A program made the translations under genes and the position numbers. 51,587 bases of DNA from an uncultured Alphaproteobacteria bacterium (lineage in GTDB: Bacteria > Pseudomonadota > Alphaproteobacteria > CAAHEQ01 > UBA3637): the NCBI GenBank assembly GCA_934216505.1, contig CAKQBW010000008.1, positions 1 to 51,587 on the forward strand, given 5' to 3'. Positions 32,775-40,853 of the stretch are shown here, piece by piece (the first letter of the stretch is position 1; the number at the start of each line of letters is the position of its first letter). The notes below the pieces were generated by a model. That model did no database searches. It was not told the DNA's origin and was given only the letters and a program-made list of their open reading frames with translations.

Positions 32775-33261
32775 TTAATTGTAACCGCTCTTTCAAAAAA
32801 TTAAATAAAGCTGGATTCTTTTTTAAATATATAAATTTTTGAGGAGGTTGAAATCTGGGGAAATGAATACGTATTTCGTCTAAAGTAATTTCTGGAAGAA
32901 TACGCACATTATCTATCGGTACAGCACAACAATTTTGAAATCCCCTTAGCCACTCCATCATCATATTAAAAGAACCTCTTTCTTCTTGTTCTTTAATCTG
33001 AGCAATTTTTTCAGGTTCACCATATATTGGATTTCCAAATTCAACAAGCAATCCAATTTTTTTATCAGGAACGGTACTATAAACGAGTGCCATTGCGGGT
33101 TTCTTAATAAATCCTCCCCTACGGTACTCATATTTTTTCATCCCCAGTTTTACCTTTTGATAATACTCAGGCATAAGGCTGATTAAAATCCAATCCTTTT
33201 TTAAATTTTTATCTTCGTTAAACAATGTCAGTTGTTCCATTGCTAATGTATTATCGGCCAT
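32764..33261 (-). CDS. ASCH/PUA-like domain protein
   Basis: A 165-residue protein. WILISLMPEYYQKVKLGMKKYEYRRG has the ASCH-type signature (strand, helix, then K.YE.RR) of a PUA-like fold that binds RNA or modified nucleosides. The start overlaps the aaRS-like gene by 11 bases and the end overlaps speH, so the three are tightly coupled. The exact activity is unknown. Confidence 0.6.
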   Translation of the reverse strand: MADNTLAMEQLTLFNEDKNLKKDWILISLMPEYYQKVKLGMKKYEYRRGGFIKKPAMALVYSTVPDKKIGLLVEFGNPIYGEPEKIAQIKEQEERGSFNMMMEWLRGFQNCCAVPIDNVRILPEITLDEIRIHFPRFQPPQKFIYLKKNPALFNFLKERLQLNEK

Positions 33262-34453
33262 CCCTCATCCTTTTTTGACAGATAGCTGTGTCTATATTTG
33301 ATCTGGGTAACTTACCATCAAGTAAGAGTCTAAAATAATCAATTGAATAAGTGTCTCTGTCTAAATAGGCAGGATCTTTTGCCCAAGAACGAACATGATT
33401 CCATAACTTTACCAATCCCTTTTTCCCATATGTATTCAAAAAGGATTCATAATTCATAAAACCATCTGGCAAATAATTATAGGTATCCTGCCCTACATAC
33501 AAAGATTTTGATAGCTTAGCTCCTAATCTATCTGTGATTATGGGGGAAAAGAATCTGATGGGAAGTTCATGGAATTGATGACCAAGTCTTGTAATACCCT
33601 CACTGAAAATCAAATTATTCCAACGACCAGACCAATCACGACCATCAACCATTACAGCAAGAGAGTTTTCTTGCTTAGACTCTGGTATAAGAGCTGCCCC
33701 TTTTGCCACATCACGTAAAGGAGTATTTGTATCAAAAAAGTCTTTGCTTGTCTCAGTAAGTAAGGCTTGGTGTTGACCATGTTCTGGACAAAATGCAGAA
33801 AAAGCAACAGCATTTTTGGAAATCATCCTGATATGTGTATTAACAGAGGCTTTATCAACCCATTTACAACAGGGGCAAGGAAATCTTAAACGCATATGAT
33901 TCTCATCTGGGGCAACGATAGGAGTAAAAATATCTTGATTATTAAACATATCAATCAATGCTCTGCGGAAAAATGGAGAAGCCTGACATTCTTCATATGA
34001 TCTGATTGTTAAAGGAATATGTGTTTGTTCCTGTAAAAATGAGAATAAATCTTTGAAAGCAATCATATTTTTATCTACTAAAGATTGCCCATTCTTATCT
34101 ATAGAGTCACGTAAACTTATCTGATATTCAACTTCCCTTCCGTTAACAAGTTCTTTTTTTAATCCTTGAGAACTTCTATCAGGAGCATTTTCAAGTTGGT
34201 CAAATGTTATCTTTACTGGTATCCCAAAGTAATTTTTCAACTCTTCAGCAATTGCAAAAACAGTCATCATTGTGGTCATTGTACCAAAATGAGGGTTTGA
34301 ATTTGGTTGAGAACTGGTATTGATATGAATAAAATCTTTCCCCTTAACCTTTGGAATCATATGTTGTGCAATATGACTTGTCACATGAGATATTCCAACT
34401 CTAGCAAATTTATTTTGACCAAAAAACTCCGTGGGTAAATCTTTATAATCCAT
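33251..34453 (-). CDS. Class I aminoacyl-tRNA synthetase-like protein (LysRS-I-like) without anticodon domain
   Basis: A 400-residue protein with the two class I signatures: PHFGT (54-58, in SSQPNSNPHFGT) in place of HIGH and KLSKS (313-317) in place of KMSKS. A cysteine cluster CPCC (193-196) plus CPEH (222-225) lies between them, as zinc sites do in class I LysRS. VDGRDWSGRWNNL recalls the LysRS-I segment before the second motif. At 400 residues there is little room for an anticodon-binding domain. It probably activates an amino acid for a small molecule, as the CysRS-like MshC does. The substrate is unknown. It is embedded in an operon with speH, methyltransferases and an alanine-dehydrogenase-like gene. 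Confidence 0.65.
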   Translation of the reverse strand: MDYKDLPTEFFGQNKFARVGISHVTSHIAQHMIPKVKGKDFIHINTSSQPNSNPHFGTMTTMMTVFAIAEELKNYFGIPVKITFDQLENAPDRSSQGLKKELVNGREVEYQISLRDSIDKNGQSLVDKNMIAFKDLFSFLQEQTHIPLTIRSYEECQASPFFRRALIDMFNNQDIFTPIVAPDENHMRLRFPCPCCKWVDKASVNTHIRMISKNAVAFSAFCPEHGQHQALLTETSKDFFDTNTPLRDVAKGAALIPESKQENSLAVMVDGRDWSGRWNNLIFSEGITRLGHQFHELPIRFFSPIITDRLGAKLSKSLYVGQDTYNYLPDGFMNYESFLNTYGKKGLVKLWNHVRSWAKDPAYLDRDTYSIDYFRLLLDGKLPRSNIDTAICQKRMRDGR

Positions 34454-34515
34454 AAAACCTCCATATTTATTGACATATTATAATATAATTTTCGATAAAA
34501 AACAAGATATAATTT

Positions 34516-35247
34516 TTAAGTTCTTTGTCTTAGAGCCCAAATGATAACACTATCATAATTAGGGTCTCCAATAATTTGTTTTTCCTTTAAGAAAACAATT
34601 TCATATTTATATCTAAATGCAGCTTCCTTTATTAACTTTGTTGAAAGATAACTGTTGGAACCACCATTTGTTTTCACAAAAAACTTGCTTCTTTTCCAGT
34701 TGGCCCCGATAATAATAGCTTTCTTAGAAAGAACATTTTTAAAATAAGAAAAACACTTAATATATTCTTCAACCGTTTTAGACAATCCAAATACACCAAA
34801 ACACGTTATAATATCATACTGCTCTTTTTTTAGACGCACTGGCCATTTTTTTAAGGCATCAAATAATACGAAATTTGAGATTAATTTTTTATATTTTTGT
34901 GAATTTTTTATATTTAACCCCAAAATTTTACTTGCTTCTGTATAACATTTTGGTACCCCCTTCTTTTCTAAATAATCTATTAGGATTTTATGAGCTTCAG
35001 GATACATATCAGAGCAAGTAATATCCGTTATTCTATCTAAAGCCATCGCCCAAAAAAGCGTACAAGTACCAGAACCAACATCTAACCATTTACCCCCATC
35101 TTTATATGAGGAAAGCAGTTGTAATATCTCTTCTGTTCCCTGATTTTCTCTAAATGAAGAATTATAGTATTCCTCTGCATAAAATTTATAATATTCCAAT
35201 CTTTTTTTATTTAGTTTTGGAAGGTTTTTAGGATCCAGTTTTTTCAT
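34516..35247 (-). CDS. SAM-dependent methyltransferase
   Basis: A 243-residue class I methyltransferase. KWLDVGSGTCTLFWAMA is the AdoMet-binding motif I, TDITCSDMYPEA is the acidic strand-2 motif and YDIITCFGVFGL is motif IV. The N-terminal helix (EYYKFYAEEYYNSSFRENQG) and motif layout resemble small-molecule N-methyltransferases of the NNMT/PNMT kind, though weakly. Its start overlaps the end of the upstream methyltransferase gene by 20 bases. Confidence 0.75.
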   Translation of the reverse strand: MKKLDPKNLPKLNKKRLEYYKFYAEEYYNSSFRENQGTEEILQLLSSYKDGGKWLDVGSGTCTLFWAMALDRITDITCSDMYPEAHKILIDYLEKKGVPKCYTEASKILGLNIKNSQKYKKLISNFVLFDALKKWPVRLKKEQYDIITCFGVFGLSKTVEEYIKCFSYFKNVLSKKAIIIGANWKRSKFFVKTNGGSNSYLSTKLIKEAAFRYKYEIVFLKEKQIIGDPNYDSVIIWALRQRT

Positions 35248-36016
35248 CTTTTTTCCTTAAAATAAGTATTTTCCTTGGGGATTGACTTACGAGTGGCCTT
35301 TTATCATAAAACCCATATTTTTCTTGGATGACAAAATTACAATTCAAAATTAATTTTTTTATTTCTTTATATGGATACTCATAAAGTAAAATTTTTGATC
35401 CTGTTCTCTTTGTTTCATTACCTTGCATGTATTCATAAAAATACGTAGTTTCTAAGGCCGATTTTTTAGCACGCCAAACTGATTTATGCCAACGCTTTAA
35501 AGTACAGTCTCCTTTTTTCCTTTCAAAATCAAATGATTTCATATTTTGAATTTGGATATAAGGAGGTAAAATTTTCCTGTTTGTGCAATTTAGGGATAAA
35601 GTTGCCAAATCTAAATAAGCAATACCATTTGGGGTTAAAGTTTTATAAAGTTCTTTTAAAAAGCAAGAAAGCTTTGAAAATGGAAGAAATTGTAGCCCTT
35701 CTCGTGGAATAAGAATACAATCAAAAGTACCAAGTTTTGAAATTTCCAATAAGTTACATTTTCGGGCAATTATGTGTTTAGAATCGCAAATTCTTTTTTT
35801 CAGGTAATTTAGCATTGGATCAGATAAATCTGCTAATACAACCTCACTCTTAAAATCCCTCCAAATATCTAAAAAACGACAGCTTCCACATGGAATTTCA
35901 AGAATTCTCCCTTTAAAACCAGTCAAGAGATTATTAAAAATAAAATCTGTATCAGAAGTATCTGAAAATTCTAAATCATAAAAGGCACTTCTATCCTTAT
36001 AATCATTTAATTTCAT
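35228..36016 (-). CDS. SAM-dependent methyltransferase
   Basis: About 262 residues. RILEIPCGSCRFLDIW is motif I and EVVLADLSDPMLNYL the ribose-binding strand. The later part (YLDLATLSLNC) is less typical. I place the start at ATG 36016, which overlaps the end of the dehydrogenase-like gene by 14 bases; a TTG at 36046 is another option. The substrate is unknown. Confidence 0.75.
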   Translation of the reverse strand: MKLNDYKDRSAFYDLEFSDTSDTDFIFNNLLTGFKGRILEIPCGSCRFLDIWRDFKSEVVLADLSDPMLNYLKKRICDSKHIIARKCNLLEISKLGTFDCILIPREGLQFLPFSKLSCFLKELYKTLTPNGIAYLDLATLSLNCTNRKILPPYIQIQNMKSFDFERKKGDCTLKRWHKSVWRAKKSALETTYFYEYMQGNETKRTGSKILLYEYPYKEIKKLILNCNFVIQEKYGFYDKRPLVSQSPRKILILRKKDEKTGS

Positions 36017-37115
36017 TCCAATGTTCCATATGGCGTTGAACTTCAAAATGGACTATTTTTCCATTCTGAACAATTTTGCCCGCTTCTGCTACATCATAAG
36101 GCTTTTGAGCATAAATGCCTTCTGCCATTCGATATAGATAGTATGAGAGATGTTTTGACATTGCCTGTACTGTTGTTACGGAATAAGCTGATGGCAATAC
36201 ATCAACTTTACAATGTAATACACCATATTTTGAAAAAACAGGATTATCTAATGTTGTATTGTGATCAAATGTTTCTATATATCCAGAACCATAACCACAG
36301 GTTACATCCATTATAATAGATCCTTTTTTCATTTTTTTAACCATTTCCTTTGTTATTATTGGTTTTGTATCATATGTAGATATCAAAATAGCACCAATAA
36401 CAATATCAGCATCCTGTAGTTCCTCACGCAATTTTTTAGGAGTATTAATAAAACATTCTGTCCCAATTGGCATAGATGATTGAAATGCTCTTAACTTTTC
36501 TCTGTTCGTACCAAAAACAACAACCCGCCCTCCCATAGCAGCAGCCATACGAGCAGCTGAACCACCAGCATTTCCATAACCAATTACAACAACTTTTGGG
36601 GGTTTTACATTTACCACAGGAGCTAATAAAACACCAGATCCCCCTCTATTATTCTGTAAATGGTAAGCAGCAAAAATAACAGCCACTTTTCCTGCAATTT
36701 CACTACTTGCAACAGAAGCGGGAAAAATGCCTTCTTTTGTTTTAAAGAATTCATATGTGTAGGCCGTACATTTGCTTTTTAACAATTTATCTGTTAATTC
36801 TTTATTACCTTCTGCATGAAAAACAGCTCCAATATGTTTATCAGCATTAATATATCTAAACTCTGAATCAACAGGTGGTTTATATTTAAATATCACATTA
36901 CTTTGAGTCCAAGCCTGCTTTGTGGAAACAATTTTAGCCCCAATATTTGCATATTCTTTATCAGATATACCAATTCCTGAACCAGTTCCTCTTTCAACAT
37001 ATACATCATATCCATTTTGAATGAATATACGTAAATCTTCTGGTAAAAGTATTGTACGTCTCTCTCCCACCTTCTTCTCTTTAATGATAGAAATTGTTTT
37101 TTTATTCTTTTTCAT
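36003..37115 (-). CDS. Alanine dehydrogenase/PNT-family NAD(P)-dependent oxidoreductase
   Basis: A 370-residue member of the alanine dehydrogenase/transhydrogenase family. KKVGERRTILLPEDL is the substrate-site start and VVVIGYGNAGGSAARMAAAMG the Rossmann nucleotide-binding loop; IIMDVTCGYGSG follows. Family members interconvert alanine and pyruvate, or act on lysine-type amino acids in related enzymes. Here the context (LysRS-like, speH, methyltransferases) suggests a role in a small-molecule pathway and not in central metabolism. It is second in the operon, two bases after the ASCH gene. Confidence 0.8.
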   Translation of the reverse strand: MKKNKKTISIIKEKKVGERRTILLPEDLRIFIQNGYDVYVERGTGSGIGISDKEYANIGAKIVSTKQAWTQSNVIFKYKPPVDSEFRYINADKHIGAVFHAEGNKELTDKLLKSKCTAYTYEFFKTKEGIFPASVASSEIAGKVAVIFAAYHLQNNRGGSGVLLAPVVNVKPPKVVVIGYGNAGGSAARMAAAMGGRVVVFGTNREKLRAFQSSMPIGTECFINTPKKLREELQDADIVIGAILISTYDTKPIITKEMVKKMKKGSIIMDVTCGYGSGYIETFDHNTTLDNPVFSKYGVLHCKVDVLPSAYSVTTVQAMSKHLSYYLYRMAEGIYAQKPYDVAEAGKIVQNGKIVHFEVQRHMEHWNEIK

Positions 37116-37117
37116 TT

Positions 37118-37390
37118 TTACTCCGTAATATCAAACTGAATTACTTGGAAACCGTACTTGTCAATTTCTTCTTGAGACCAATAAGTACAGTCCTTTGTCT
37201 TCATAACATAAGAAACATTGACCTCAAGCCTTCTCCCCGTTTCTTTCTTGGTATTATCATCTATTTCAACCAAAACAAGAGTATCCCCTTTGTTAATTTC
37301 AAAATCAGCAAGCCTCAACTCCGTTTTCTTTTCACCAGAGAGTACTTTTTTAAAGTATTCAGATAAAATTTTTTTTTGAATTTGTGCCAT
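37118..37390 (-). CDS. Small ASCH/DUF3850-like protein
   Basis: A 90-residue PUA-like protein: KKILSEYFKKVLSGEKKTELRLADF is the ASCH/DUF3850 signature, followed by INKGDTLVLVEID and TGRRLEVNVSYV. GGAGG lies before the ATG. It is the first gene of the seven-gene minus-strand cluster. A weak promoter (TTGCTT, 17 bases, TACCAT) lies within the 45 bases upstream. RNA or nucleoside binding is likely from the fold. Confidence 0.65.
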   Translation of the reverse strand: MAQIQKKILSEYFKKVLSGEKKTELRLADFEINKGDTLVLVEIDDNTKKETGRRLEVNVSYVMKTKDCTYWSQEEIDKYGFQVIQFDITE

Positions 37391-37436
37391 ATTTTACCTC
37401 CATAAGAGACATGGTACAGGAAACTCTATTTAAAAG

Positions 37437-37679
37437 CAACATTTTTTTAATCTCTGGGAAACTCAATTCTGGCTTAGATGGATAGATAAAGGTACTGTTT
37501 TTCAGGTTCATTGGCTCCAAAATTGAGTTAAAAATTTTCTGGGATTGGCAAATGGGCGTGTACAATTCAAAACCGTCGCGATATAATGAAGAAAATGTGA
37601 CACAAACTGTGATTCAATGATAGGAGAGAACATGAGAAAAGTCCATAAAATCAAGCATTCTGACAAAATATGGTGGGCT
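37437..37679 (+). repeat. Right-end module R1 (element 1)
   Basis: About 240 bases similar to 43838-44073 and 50848-51058. Shared blocks are GGTACTGTTTT, GGCTCCA.AATTG, TAAAAATTTTCTGGGAT and ATGTACA-like sequence, then the promoter, TGTGA repeats (TGTGACACA at 37596, TGTGATTCA at 37608), AGGAGA and an ATG. Confidence 0.8.
37559..37587 (+). promoter_or_regulatory. Right-end promoter R1, pointing at att
   Basis: TGTACA (37559-37564), a 17-base spacer and TATAAT (37582-37587). The same box pair and spacing are kept in R2 and R3. In the circular element it faces int. Confidence 0.65.
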
Positions 37680-37700
37680 TCCCTCCGCGCTCACCATTGA
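37632..37700 (+). CDS. Short frame through att copy 2; candidate first segment of int
   Basis: TAGGAGAGAAC then ATG 37632; the 22-residue frame ends SLRAHH inside the att core and stops at TGA only because element 2 follows. Joined to attL the frame continues into int. The pattern SDKIWWASLRAHH is similar in R2 (SDKKWCATLRAHH). Confidence 0.5.
   Translation: MRKVHKIKHSDKIWWASLRAHH
37680..37697 (+). repeat. att copy 2
   Basis: TCCCTCCGCGCTCACCAT, right end of element 1 and left end of element 2. Confidence 0.88.
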
Positions 37701-37701
37701 A

Positions 37702-37740
37702 AACAAGGACTTACACCGTTTTGTGAGTCCTTGTTTTTTA
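37702..37740 (+). terminator. Terminator at the left end of element 2
   Basis: AACAAGGACT / AGTCCTTGTT stem with further pairing inside, then Ts, just after att copy 2. Confidence 0.75.
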
Positions 37741-37865
37741 TTCATTTTTCCCCAAAATGGCAACCGGTACTACATTTTTGAAATTCAGATTTAGATGTTT
37801 TGATTAAGGGAAAGAAGAAAATACCCATAACAGAAAACAAAAATCAAGACCTAAATAATAATTCA

Positions 37866-37894
37866 TTGACAATCCATTTCTTTTCGTGTATAAT
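37866..37894 (+). promoter_or_regulatory. Promoter of the element 2 operon
   Basis: Perfect TTGACA (37866-37871), 17-base spacer, TATAAT (37889-37894). The leader to ATG 38026 is about 125 bases long and holds an AACTTTA/TAAAGTT pair (37971-37977, 38002-38008) next to the ribosome binding site. Confidence 0.8.
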
Positions 37895-38025
37895 AAGGGC
37901 AGCAAATAGACGCTAGGAATGTTCGCCAAAGTTCTATTATTAAGTTTAAATTGAAACAATATCTCTTTTTAACTTTATACGCTCATCGGACAGGCAATAG
38001 GTAAAGTTGAGAAAGGAATATTGAT

Positions 38026-39402
38026 ATGCAAAATTATATTAAAATTTTTCAAGAAGAATCAAAGTATCTGTTAAATTCTTATAAAGATAAGGATTTAAAT
38101 GCTATTGAACGCTGTCAGAAAGTGTTTGGTAATCGTACAGATTTATCTTTGATGAACATGCAACATGTAATCGCCAAAGAATATGGCTTTAACCAATGGA
38201 ATGATTTAAGGAGTGCTAGCAACTCTGAACAAGCCCAAGCATTGACTATCAGAAAAGGGGAAAACTTTACATCTCCTTTGACAAGGTGGTTTAATCAAAA
38301 CACAATCATTCCAGAGGCAGAAGATGGACACTCTAAACTTCGCACAGAAGATAAAACAATAGATTGGGAGAATTTTACATTAGCCAGACCTTTTGATAGT
38401 ATTGATTTATCTTTTATGGATGTATCAGGAAAAAATTTATCCAAATTGAACCTTTTGGATGCAAGTTTCACAGATGCAACAATTTGGCCCAAAAATAAAG
38501 AGTTTTTGCCAAAAGGAATCAATCCTGAAAAATTCTTGGAGGAACGCAAGGATTCTGGTTTAGGAATCAAGGCTCTTCATAAAGCGGGAATTAAAGGAAA
38601 AGGTCGCAATATTGTTTTAATTAGTGAAGCAGGATTAGGCGACCATATTGAATATCATCATAATTTGATGGATTACATTGAAATCAGTGATGAAAAGCCT
38701 ATGGGTGGTTTCCGTGGAAATACAGATGCTTCTGGTTTGGTTGGAAAAACCTGTGGTCTTGCCCCTGAGGCACATTTATATGTTATTTCTGTCGGTCGTT
38801 GTGGGCGTTCTTTCTTGAAGTATGCTCAAGCAATTCAGAAAGCCTGTGAAATCCATCAAAATCTTATCAAAAACCATCAAAATGGCATTGATGTGATTGT
38901 GATGCGTACAGGAATCAATGTCAGTGTCTTTGAACAATATGAAGGTTATCAGGAAAGTTTAACTGCAATAAAAGAAGCAGAAGATTTGGGAATCTTTGTT
39001 TTAACCGGAGAAAATGAACACTTTGGATATAAATCTGTGGGAACATTTTGCACAATGGAAGGGAATATTGAAAATCCAAAGGACTATGATATTTTACCCA
39101 TGTGGGCTCATTTAAAAGCAAATCCAGAGTTGTGTAAAAGGTCAAAACTTATCTTTTTCCCATCACAATGGACTGTGGCAGGAGAAGACAAGATGAATCG
39201 CTATGTGTTCAGAAAAGTTGATCCTTTTATGAATACCTATATTGCGGGTTTATATGTCTTGGCAAAAAGTGTCAAAGAAACATTGACACCACAAGAGTTT
39301 TTCCAAACATGTTATGAGACAGGAAGTGAAGGAAGTTTTGTGGGTAATTTCGTCAATTCTGAACATTTAATTAATTCACTTAAAAAAAGGAGTAATAAAT
39401 GA
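38026..39402 (+). CDS. Subtilase-like (S8/S53 fold) protein, probably catalytically dead
   Basis: A 458-residue protein. The first ~65 residues are a short helical domain ending IAKEYGFNQWNDLRS, a motif seen at the start of several unrelated bacterial proteins. From about residue 185 it follows a subtilase fold: GKGRNIVLISEAG, GLAPEAHLYVISVG and PFMNTYIAGLYVLAKSV line up with the usual D, HGT..A....GVAP and GTSMAAP.VAG blocks. The His is absent (NTDASGLVGKTCGLAP) and the GTS serine is replaced by MNT, so peptidase activity is doubtful. The next gene overlaps by four bases. Confidence 0.55.
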   Translation: MQNYIKIFQEESKYLLNSYKDKDLNAIERCQKVFGNRTDLSLMNMQHVIAKEYGFNQWNDLRSASNSEQAQALTIRKGENFTSPLTRWFNQNTIIPEAEDGHSKLRTEDKTIDWENFTLARPFDSIDLSFMDVSGKNLSKLNLLDASFTDATIWPKNKEFLPKGINPEKFLEERKDSGLGIKALHKAGIKGKGRNIVLISEAGLGDHIEYHHNLMDYIEISDEKPMGGFRGNTDASGLVGKTCGLAPEAHLYVISVGRCGRSFLKYAQAIQKACEIHQNLIKNHQNGIDVIVMRTGINVSVFEQYEGYQESLTAIKEAEDLGIFVLTGENEHFGYKSVGTFCTMEGNIENPKDYDILPMWAHLKANPELCKRSKLIFFPSQWTVAGEDKMNRYVFRKVDPFMNTYIAGLYVLAKSVKETLTPQEFFQTCYETGSEGSFVGNFVNSEHLINSLKKRSNK

Positions 39403-39989
39403 ACTTTCCAGAACCAAAAGATATGAATTTTCCAACAAAAGTGGAATCTGACAGAATTGTTTTAAAACGAGTTAAAACAAATGATAAAAAATTAGCAAAG
39501 GAAACTTTAAAGGCAATTCAAGAAGCAACAGGTGATTTAGAAACCTTTTCACCCTTTTGTAAAACAGACACACTTGAGGACATTATCTCTTCTTTCAATA
39601 TATATGTAGATGAATGGCAAACAAAATGCTTCACCTACATTATCTGTGAAAAGAAAACAAATGAATATTTGGGGTATGTAGGACTGCATAGTTTTGTCAA
39701 ATATAACAAAACAGCCGAATTTGATTATTGGTTAAAACCAAAAGCCACAGGAAAAGGTTATTGCACTGAGGCAGTTAAGGCTTTAGAAGGAATTGCTTTT
39801 AAAAATGATATAAATCGTTTAATTTTTAGAATAGATGCATTGAATGAGAAGTCTAACAATGTTGCCAAAAGACTTGGCTATCATTTAGATGGAGTTTTAA
39901 GACGGGATTCTTATGTGCCAGATTTAAAAGTTATCAATGATACACATTTTTATTCAAAACTTAAATCCGAATGGGAAGAAAACAGATAG
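39399..39989 (+). CDS. GNAT acetyltransferase, RimJ/RimL type
   Basis: A 196-residue acetyltransferase. KVESDRIVLKRVKT is the first strand and KPKATGKGYCTEAVKALE the acetyl-CoA loop; NEKSNNVAKRLGYHLDGVLRRD is the C-terminal helix of RimJ/RimL-type enzymes. AAAGGAG lies before an ATG that overlaps the previous stop (ATGA). It is most similar in style to the GNAT at 47680-48261 (both end YSKLKSEWE or WSKLKSEWE). Confidence 0.9.
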   Translation: MNFPEPKDMNFPTKVESDRIVLKRVKTNDKKLAKETLKAIQEATGDLETFSPFCKTDTLEDIISSFNIYVDEWQTKCFTYIICEKKTNEYLGYVGLHSFVKYNKTAEFDYWLKPKATGKGYCTEAVKALEGIAFKNDINRLIFRIDALNEKSNNVAKRLGYHLDGVLRRDSYVPDLKVINDTHFYSKLKSEWEENR

Positions 39990-40029
39990 AATACACTGAA
40001 ATTATAATTAAAAAAGAAAGGTAAAATAC

Positions 40030-40614
40030 ATGAAAAAAAACAAAATAGTCCCTTCAACCGAAGAAGTATTAGCTAGTTGCATTAGGTGTTTTGGTGGAAC
40101 TAAAATGATGTTAGAACTAACCGGATTATTGTCTTTGTGTTTAACAAATAACAAACATATCTCACAAACAATAGCACAACTTGGAAGAGAATGTGCGTCT
40201 CCAAAAGAAGTAGAAAGTAAATTATACTCTGCTTACAAAGAAAAAAGGGAATCAACAGATAAGTCTATATTAGATACATGGAAAACTGTGTGTAGTTCTT
40301 TTGTAGAAAAAGCTTCTAAGGCAGATAAACAGAGATTAATTGCACTCCTGAAATTTCAGGATGCTCGGAATGAGGAGAGTCTATACAGAGGAAATGAAAG
40401 ATTAAGAGACTCTGCTGAACAAGACACAAGTGCCCCTAGCAAGTTTTCCAAATGGGTAAAACTAACTTACGGAAATTTTACATTTATTAATTCCACATTA
40501 AAAGAATTATATTATAATGAATATTGGAGTTACGTAGACTATTGGAGTCTTTATCCAGAAGAACATTCTAAAAAGAACAACTTAAAACTTTATCTGAATA
40601 TAAAAGAAAGATAA
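40030..40614 (+). CDS. Hypothetical protein
   Basis: A 194-residue, largely helical, Lys/Glu/Ser-rich protein with AAAGG eight bases before the ATG. It is third after the operon promoter at 37866. There is no signal peptide, membrane helix or motif I recognise. Confidence 0.5.
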   Translation: MKKNKIVPSTEEVLASCIRCFGGTKMMLELTGLLSLCLTNNKHISQTIAQLGRECASPKEVESKLYSAYKEKRESTDKSILDTWKTVCSSFVEKASKADKQRLIALLKFQDARNEESLYRGNERLRDSAEQDTSAPSKFSKWVKLTYGNFTFINSTLKELYYNEYWSYVDYWSLYPEEHSKKNNLKLYLNIKER

Positions 40615-40673
40615 AATGATACCTTCTAATAAAAAGAAGGGACTTTGAATTTCACTGCATCATATAATCTGTG

Positions 40674-40687
40674 TGGCTTTCCTCCGC
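40674..40687 (+). repeat. Possible decayed att or right-end remnant
   Basis: GGCTTTCCTCCGC matches the sequence into att copy 2 (GGCTTCCCTCCGC) at 12 of 13 bases, then diverges. It may mark an old junction, so element 2 may itself be composite. Confidence 0.3.
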
Positions 40688-40735
40688 TTAGACGTATGTG
40701 AAAGGCGTAAAAGTATAGAGAGTCTTCTTTCTATC

Positions 40736-40820
40736 TATTAGTACCTTATTACCCTATAAATAAAGTACCTAATAAGCTCCCTTAAGAACTCCCTGTACAG
40801 TACAAAACAAAGCGTCGATT
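40736..40820. other. Repeat-rich gap before the truncated Rep gene
   Basis: Contains imperfect direct repeats AGTACCTTATTA and AGTACCTAATAA, two ACTCCC/CTCCCTT units and palindrome TGTACAGTACA. It could be a replication origin for the HUH protein, but no nick site can be named. Confidence 0.3.
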
Positions 40821-40853
40821 AGACCTTAAACAGACCAAATAAAAGAAAGAACA

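Larger units (their letters stand above)
18565..37697. mobile_element. Integrative element 1 (about 19.1 kb)
   Basis: Bounded by att copies 1 and 2 and clearly more AT-rich than the chromosome to the left. It encodes an integrase next to attL, an excisionase-like protein, a HUH Rep-like protein, Fic, DUF3768 and small paralogous genes, a serine recombinase, DNA methyltransferases, a ParB-like protein and a metabolic cluster. No conjugation genes are seen, so it is an integrative, possibly mobilisable, element and not a self-transmissible ICE. Confidence 0.85.

Noticed and set aside
18565..37697. Element 1 as a complete conjugative ICE or prophage
   Set aside because: No type IV secretion, coupling protein, capsid, terminase or lysis gene is recognisable.
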